Shown piece after piece: positions 57,920 to 64,000 of a stretch of DNA of 64,000 bases. Numbering within the stretch: position 1 is the stretch's first letter; each line of letters opens with the position of its first letter. Both the position numbers and the translations under genes were made by a program. The stretch is from CAVVEC01 sp963747105 (GTDB lineage: Bacteria > Acidobacteriota > Terriglobia > Terriglobales > Acidobacteriaceae): the NCBI GenBank assembly GCA_963747105.1, contig CAVVEC010000006.1, positions 124,001-188,000 on the forward strand. The letters run 5' to 3'. The notes below the pieces were generated by a model. The model searched no databases. It saw only the letters and a program-made list of their open reading frames with translations, and was not told the origin of the DNA.

Positions 57920-60900
57920 CTAGTGTTGCGTGCTCAAATCCGCGTAGTGGCTGAAGTTTGAGAGCGCGACCTGATCATTGCCGGGAATGTAGAAGCCAAA
58001 CTTGCCGGAGCTGAGATTGGTTCCGGCCACGCTCCATTTGTCCAGGACTACCCAAGCGTCTCCCGCTCGCGTCTGGTGAACAATCTCCGAAGGGGTGACG
58101 TGAATCTGCATGGTCCGAAAACTCTTCTTGTCCGTCTTGTGCGCAACCTTGAATTCGTCCCCCTTCTGTCCGTTGTGGACCACAGTGCGGTAGAAGTTGT
58201 TTTCGTCCATCTGGAACAGAACGTAATTGTTGGCGTCGAGGTAGTTGAGCACCCACTGTAGCCGATGCCCCTTGAGGAGCATCGCGGAGAAAGTGAACGT
58301 GCCCGATGAGGGCGACGCGCTATACAACACATAATCCCCACCCTTGTGAACAAATGAGCTCCTGTCCGGCTTCCAGCCTGCCGGGTCGTCCCACTTTGAC
58401 ATTCCGCTCGGCGCCAGGGGGAAATCCAGACTCTTGGACTGGCCAGCCACGACTTCTACCGTGGTTGTGCGGGTGAGATTCTCCGCGGTCTTGGCCGTAA
58501 GAATGTATGATCCCGGCGGCAGACTCAGAGTGCTGCCACTGGCCACCTTGATGGGAGCTTCTCCGGCTTTCGTGACATTCACCACGGCGTCAGCCGGTGT
58601 GAACGTGATTCGCACCTCGCCGGTTGCCGCCTCCAAGGCTGCGTCTGCGGCGGTCAGGGCGACGTTGACGCCCGCCACGAAGTGCTTCTGAAGACGTTTG
58701 GGTTTGAAGTGCTCTTTTCGCAGTTCAACGATGTGATCCCCCGGGCTGACGGTTGCAACGCTGAAAGATCCATCCGGCTGTACGGTTCCAAGTGCAGACT
58801 GGTCCATCAGAACCTGCGCTCCCGCAGGTCCACCTTGAATCGACAGGGTGGCAAGGTGTGGAATCGGTTGCAGGTTAAAGGTCAGCCTGCTTTGCTCGCC
58901 CTTGCGAATACGCACTCTTTGCTCCGGGAGTTCCTGAAACCCGCTCTTGGCCACTTTGACGACGTAATCTTTCGGTTCAAGGTTCGGAATGCGTAGCTGG
59001 CCACCCTGGGTAATATCCTTCTGGAGTTGGCCGTTGAGAAAGACTCGCACCTTGTCCTCGCCCGTTGCCACCACCAGAGTCCCGATGTTCTGCCCGGATT
59101 CCAGGAAAGTAGCGAGCGTTGGCACAGGTCCTACATCAACGTCCAGCTTGTATTGATCGTTGCCGTGGGTCAGGGCCAGCTCATGGGCGCCGGGCGAAAC
59201 GGGCGGCAATTCCAGACCATCCTGACTCACATCGGCGGGCGTTTGCCCATCAAGGCTGATCCTCGCCCCAGGCTCGCTGCAATAGACATGGAGGTGGCTG
59301 CCCAGGTTGCCGACAATTACGGCCAGCACGCCCTTCGCAACGATCCGCCCGTTGATGACCGGCAGGGCAGCGGGATCGGCCGAGAAGGTAAAAGAAGCGT
59401 CTCCTTGCGGTCCATCAAATTTCAATTTGTGTTCCCCGAGCGCGATTTTGTCGAGCGCCCATTGCGCTCCCCCGAGTTCGACCGCGGGCTGGTCGTCAAA
59501 CTGCACTTTTCCCGTGCCGGTATCGGAAGACAGTTTCAGAACTGGCAGTGCCGGTTCGAAGATGAGTTGGAGAGAGTTGGGAGAACCCGCCTTGGCCTCC
59601 AGCGAGCTGGTTTTGGGCGCGTAACCGTCCAACTGCGCCTCGACCTGATAGTTTCCCTCCGGCAATTCCACTTGAAGATCGGAGAGGCCACGCACTTCGT
59701 TGTTAATCCGCACCGTCGCGCCCGGGGGCGTGGTGTGAACGCGCACGGTGAATTTAGCCACCGGCGGCGTGGCGCCATGCCGGTGACCGGGTCTGACCAG
59801 AAGCAACGTAAAGGCTAAAAGCAGCGCAGCGCCAGCGGCCGAAGCCACGATCACTCTGCCTCGCGAGGTCTGCGCAAATGCCTTGAGCGAAGGGAGATTT
59901 GGCAACGAGAGTCCTGCGCCGAAGGAGCGGGCCGACGGTTTGGCCCTGGAGGCTGGTGACTTCGCCTGCGAGCCCGTCGAGGCAGCAAGTGCGCCAGTAA
60001 CATCTGGAGAAGGTGGGGAAGCGGGTGGACGCTCAGCCAGCGAAGCTGGGACGTCCATCGTAGCCGGTGAATAGACGGACTGCGTCGCACCACTTCCTTC
60101 AGCAGAGCCAACCGCGCCCGAACCGGGGACGGGTTCTTTCCGGAGTCGTTCCTCTCCGACGATTTGACTCGGGTCTCCGGCGCGCACGGGAGCGATGTTC
60201 AAACGCTCCAAAAGCGCATTGGCCACAGGAAGAACTTCCTCGTCGTCCACATGCTTCCTGGCCAGGGCCTGCACGCGTTCCCCAAAAACCTGTTTCACCT
60301 TCGCATCCGTAATTGTTTCTGCCTCGCGCTCCATGCGCCGCAATTCCTCGAGGTCGCGGCGGCGCATCTGGCGGCGCTGGGACTGCAGCTCCCTTTGCAC
60401 CGTTTCCTGGATCTGAATCAGCCTGGGCTCGCGGGGATACGCCGCGAGCCCTTCCTCGATGCGAGCCAACGCTCCGGCCAAATCGCCTCCGGCCTGCAGT
60501 TTGCGCGCTTGGGAGAGGCATTCCCCGACGATCTGTTCCCGCCTTTGATCCGAAATCAGGGTTCGAATCGTTTTGGCCAGCGGGTGGCCGGGATTCAATT
60601 CGAGAGCTTGTTGCGCCAACTGTTCCGCTTCCTGCCAGCTGCTCTCAGCTACGATGCGAGCCTGCTCGACTAAGGCATTAGCAAATACCGCACGCGTTAG
60701 AGAATTGTTCTCATCCAGTTCGTAGGCTTCGCGCAACATTTTGATTCCGTCCGCGAACTTATCCTGCGCACACAAATCCTGTCCTTCCGTCATCAACCGG
60801 TGTGCTTCCGCTAATCGCTGCACGCCGTCATTCGCGAGCTTCTCGAGTTCGCCCAGTTCGGCATCGTTGGGAAACTCCGCATGCGGCCTTTTGCAGCAGA

Positions 60901-62958
60901 TCGAGCGCGCGGGCATAGTCGCTGGAGTGCAGACAAGAGTCAATCTGCTCTACCAGGTGCGTCTTGGATTCGATGCGGGCTTGCTGTTCGCGCCGCTTCT
61001 GTAGTCGTTCGACTTCAAATTTCAAGCCGGGATACTGGCTGTAGATGGTGCGCAGAATTTCCCAGTCATTGAGGGCATCGCTGAACGCACCCTGCTCTTC
61101 GTGATGCGTGGGCCTGGCCACGATCGAATTGACCAGGTCGCGCTTGTCCTTCACCAGCCGCAGCGCGCGCTCGAAGTGCGTTTCTCCGGGGTGGAGATCG
61201 AGGCTTCCTTGAGGATGTTCACTCGCTTGTCCAGATCGGGTTCGGCCTCTACTTGGCGGTCAACCGTGGCAATGAACGCGGAAAGTTCCTGCCGCTGCTG
61301 CTCCTCAATGTCGAACTTGAGCGCCTGAAAAAGCGCATTGTTCGGGTACTTGGCCAGGTAGGTATCGCAGATTCCGAGCGCTTTGTTGAAGTTGCGATCC
61401 GCTAGCTGCTTGCGGGCCTCCGCGTACGCCGTGTTCATGGCGTCATGCTCGGAGCGAACTTCGTTATAGAAGCTCTGATAGCTGGCGCTGCGCTCGGGGC
61501 TGGAAACATCTGGCGCGCGCCGATCCAGCTCCAGAACCACCGCCAGCTTGTAAGGGCGCTGCTGACGTCCCCTTTTTGCCAGGCATCCATCGCGGCGCGA
61601 TGGATTTGCGCCTTCTCCTGGCGCAGCTTGTTGTACTCCTGCTCCTGGCGGTCAACCTCCGCAATCAACTGCAGCGCGCGGGCTTCCTTCGGCCTGAGCT
61701 GCAACACATTCTGCAAAGCTTCGCGCGCGTGGGGATAGGCATGATTGTCAATGTGCTGGCGCGCCAGGCGATACCAGTTTTCGATCTGCTTTTCGCTGCG
61801 CCGGTTTTCGATCTTGCTCTTCAGCGACAAGGCCTGCGCATTGTCCGGCTCCATCTCCAGCATTTCCTGAATCTTCTGCAGCGCCAGCGGATCTTCTTCC
61901 TCCTCGAAGCGGGCCTTGGCGGCATCCAGCAGTTGCGCGATCGTCTTGCGCCGGACCGTGGTATCCAGTTGATTGCGCAGAGAGCTGATGGAGGTGTCGA
62001 TGTGGCCTTCGGCTTCTAGCTCGCCCAGGATCTCCCCGGCAAACTGGTAGTCGCCGGTTTCGAGCGCCTTGGTCGCGCGTTCCAAGCGAGGCCGGGTGCG
62101 GACGGGATCGAAGAATTCAATCGGCTCATTGCGCAAGGCCTTGTTGAGCGCGTCGCTGAACTCGCGCGCGCTGGAAAAACGGTGCCAGGGCTGCTTGGCC
62201 ATGCCCTTGTGCACAACCCGGCCGATGGATCTGACTGACTGCCGGGTTGATCTCCGAAGCGGGAGGAGGGATCTGCTGCCGGATGGCCTCGACAATCTCG
62301 TCGGCGCGGGCGCGCTGGAAACGGCTGGCGTCCCGTGAGCGCCTCGTAGCAGACGACGCTCAACGAGAAAATGTCGGACAGCGGAGACAGCGGCTTCATC
62401 TCCACCTGCTCCGGAGACATATACAGCAGCGTGCCCTTTTGCGCCACGGGTGGAATGCGTGTCGGTCATGTGCGCGACGCCGAAATCGATGATCTTCACC
62501 GAGTCGTCTTCCATCACGAAGATGTTGCTGGGCTTCAGATCGCGGTGCACCAGGCCGCGCTCGTGCGCCGCCTGCAGGCCGCGGCAGGTCTGGGAAATGA
62601 TTTCAATCGTGCGTTCCACGGTCAGGCGATGGCTGGCTTGGCGAATAAAAGTCTCCAAGGTCGTGCCAGGCAGAAGCGGCATGACGAAGTAAGGCTTCTT
62701 CTTGCCGTCTTCTTCGAACTCGCCAATATCGAAAATCTCAACGATGTTGGGATGGCTCATGGAGGCGAGCACATCGCATTCCTTGTAGAACAACTGCAGG
62801 GAGGCCGGGTCGGGAATATCGAGGATCGTCTTAACCGCTACTTCGCGACGAATAACGGTGTCGTAGGCCTGGTAAACCAGGCCCATGCCGCCGTGGCCCA
62901 GGACCTGCCGGACCTCGTAGCGGCCAGCCAATTTTCGCGGTACAACCGGACTCTCCAT
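57920..62958 (-). CDS. Ser/Thr protein kinase with TPR, single TM and PEGA repeats, frameshifted
   Basis: A ~1,680-residue protein, read from four main frames. The kinase domain (about residues 15-260) has the glycine loop GHGGMGLVYQAYD, Lys in EVAVKTI, HRDLKPSN and the DFGVA motif, then SPEQVEMKPLSPLSDIFSL. A long helical region with TPR-like units follows (about 330-1000). Then comes one membrane helix (VIVASAAGAALLLAFTLLLV) and an extracytoplasmic part with several PEGA-type repeats (VHTTPPGATVRINNEVRG, GGPAGAQVLMDQSALG). A C-terminal domain starts WDDPAGWKPDRSSFVHKG. Breaks lie near 62440, 62330, 61560, 61170 and 60930. Start at 62958 (MESPVVPRKL). Confidence 0.8.
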
Positions 62959-63127
62959 CGGGGTTCCCACCTCTGGGAGCCTAGAATATTAACGGTTTTG
63001 GCACAAAAAGACAGCCCTGTCGGTCGTGGCTCAGTTTGATTGTCGTCCCGAGCAAGTGTTCTTCGCCAGCGAGGGGTCTGGGCGAGCAGGCCCGGCGGCA
63101 CACTGGCAGCTTAAGATTGCGGCAAAT

Positions 63128-63883
63128 TCAACCCGCACTCCGAGACATGAAGGAATAGGGAGGCCGGGGACCCGTACATTCAATCTTTCGCGTCCCTTTC
63201 CACTCATTGGAAAAGCGTTTCAACAGGGTTTCCAATTTCTTCCGGTGGACGCGTTTGAGCAACAAGCAAGTCTGGTACAGCAGATCACGCCTGCCTCCGC
63301 TGATGTCCCCTTCCGTGGTGGCAACGGAAAGCTTTGCCAGCGCATTTGCTAGTCGGGCGATTTCTCCGCCCGCTGCTTCCGGCTTGCGCGTCCGCAGCCA
63401 CACCGATTTCGCTTGCGGATACTCCTTAGAGCCGCGAGAGCGGGATATCTCGCCCTGCTGCACGCGAAGAGCGAAAACCCTTACGACCCACTCCTCATTT
63501 CCCTTGATGCGTTTCAGGTCGGACTGTAGAAGAGGTTTCCCCTTCTCGACGTTGGCTCGTAACGCTGACTCGTCGAGAAACACCGTGCCGAATCGAGCGG
63601 GCACAACATCATTCACCTCGGCGATCGCTGCAACGGCGCTGCGATGGCGGGTGCTCATGGCAGCTAACCAATCCAGGTTCTCCATGTTCCGGAAGAGATT
63701 GTCGGCGAACTCGGATTGCGGCACTTCGCTGACCCAGCAGACCAGCCCCGCGCAACGGACGGTTGCGATCGTCGCCTCGCCATCAACGCCGCTGATCTTG
63801 CGGGTAGGGGCTATGGACGTTTTGGTCACGCCGTACAGGTAAAGCACCGGCGCATCTTGGACCGTTTTCATGGCTGGCGCCAC
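63128..63883 (-). CDS. GvpL/GvpF-family gas vesicle-like protein
   Basis: The 251-residue product matches the GvpL/GvpF layout. The N-terminal domain starts YLYGVTKTSIAP and has the conserved block DWLAAMSTRHRSAVAAIAEVNDVVPARFGTVFLDES. The C-terminal domain includes NEEWVVRVFALRV and a helical end. GvpL/F are accessory proteins of gas-vesicle assembly, and the fold is also used in unrelated proteins. No gvpA or other gas-vesicle gene is within the window, so it is solitary or part of a group beyond the edge. Sequence intact. Confidence 0.75.
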   Translation of the reverse strand: MAPAMKTVQDAPVLYLYGVTKTSIAPTRKISGVDGEATIATVRCAGLVCWVSEVPQSEFADNLFRNMENLDWLAAMSTRHRSAVAAIAEVNDVVPARFGTVFLDESALRANVEKGKPLLQSDLKRIKGNEEWVVRVFALRVQQGEISRSRGSKEYPQAKSVWLRTRKPEAAGGEIARLANALAKLSVATTEGDISGGRRDLLYQTCLLLKRVHRKKLETLLKRFSNEWKGTRKIECTGPRPPYSFMSRSAG

Positions 63884-64000
63884 ATTTGAGGTTGAAAGAG
63901 CAGAATTTCTACGCTGATTCGCTGAACGAGAGCCAGTTTACGGCCTGCCGCCAGAGTTTTCAACAATCGCTCCGCTGAGGCGGCCTCAACCCTCGAAGAC

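Overview
The window looks like a chromosomal segment of an Acidobacteriota bacterium (Terriglobia / Koribacter-like). This is inferred from the gene families (GloVer-repeat secreted protein, LemA/TPM cluster, kinase-TPR-PEGA protein, FmdB zinc ribbon, split BadF/HgdB pair, Hyb-type hydrogenase), the moderate-to-high G+C and the many small strain-type proteins. No rRNA or single-copy marker is present to prove it. There is one tRNA (Arg, anticodon TCT) and no phage, IS element or CRISPR array.

Layout. 0-4.5 kb: DHA2 efflux pump, hybrid PAS histidine kinase, response regulator and PilZ protein. 4.7-12.4 kb: secreted M28 peptidase, then a leftward operon of CPBP protease, ABC exporter, MacB-type ATPase and permease, and a secreted esterase. 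12.5-24 kb: a tail-anchored repeat protein, GH20 hexosaminidase, FmdB protein, YheT-type hydrolase, a TPM / nucleotidyltransferase / LemA group, a DUF1624-type membrane acyltransferase, a phospholipase C-type phosphoesterase and an Ig-domain lipoprotein. 24.1-24.9 kb: tRNA-Arg followed by six exact 112-bp tandem units, each ending in a copy of the tRNA 3' end. 25-32.7 kb: small stress-type genes, a HAL-family lyase with an Ala-Cys-Gly MIO triad, a YbaK deacylase, an M48 protease and a secreted propeller-like protein. 33-39 kb: hybOABCD [NiFe]-hydrogenase operon. 40-45.6 kb: a two-gene BadF/HgdB-like system. 45.6-54.4 kb: UspA, then a complete polyhydroxyalkanoate (PHA) locus (reductases, phaR, phasin, synthase subunits, thiolase). 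54.8-64 kb: racemase-like protein, GloVer protein, a small exported Lys/Ala/Thr protein, a ~1,680-residue Ser/Thr kinase-TPR-PEGA protein and a GvpL/F-like protein.

How it fits together. The PHA locus holds every step from acetyl-CoA to polymer, plus a phasin and the PhaR regulator. A 12-bp motif (TGCAGTGCAGCA), matching the published PhaR consensus CTGC-N3-GCAG, occurs at three promoters inside the locus. A one-mismatch copy lies upstream of a small coiled-coil gene at 25.1 kb, whose paralogue sits inside the PHA locus. The hydrogenase and BadF/HgdB modules suggest a capacity for low-potential electron metabolism when oxygen is scarce.

Data quality. Many conserved genes are broken by single-base frameshifts while both sides stay conserved. 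The breaks fall in blocks (about 8.7-11.2, 13.2-20.5, 33.5-41.4 and 60.9-62.4 kb, with scattered single cases), and other long stretches are clean (for example the 3.6-kb ORF at 42-45.6 kb). I read these as sequence errors and annotate the genes across them.
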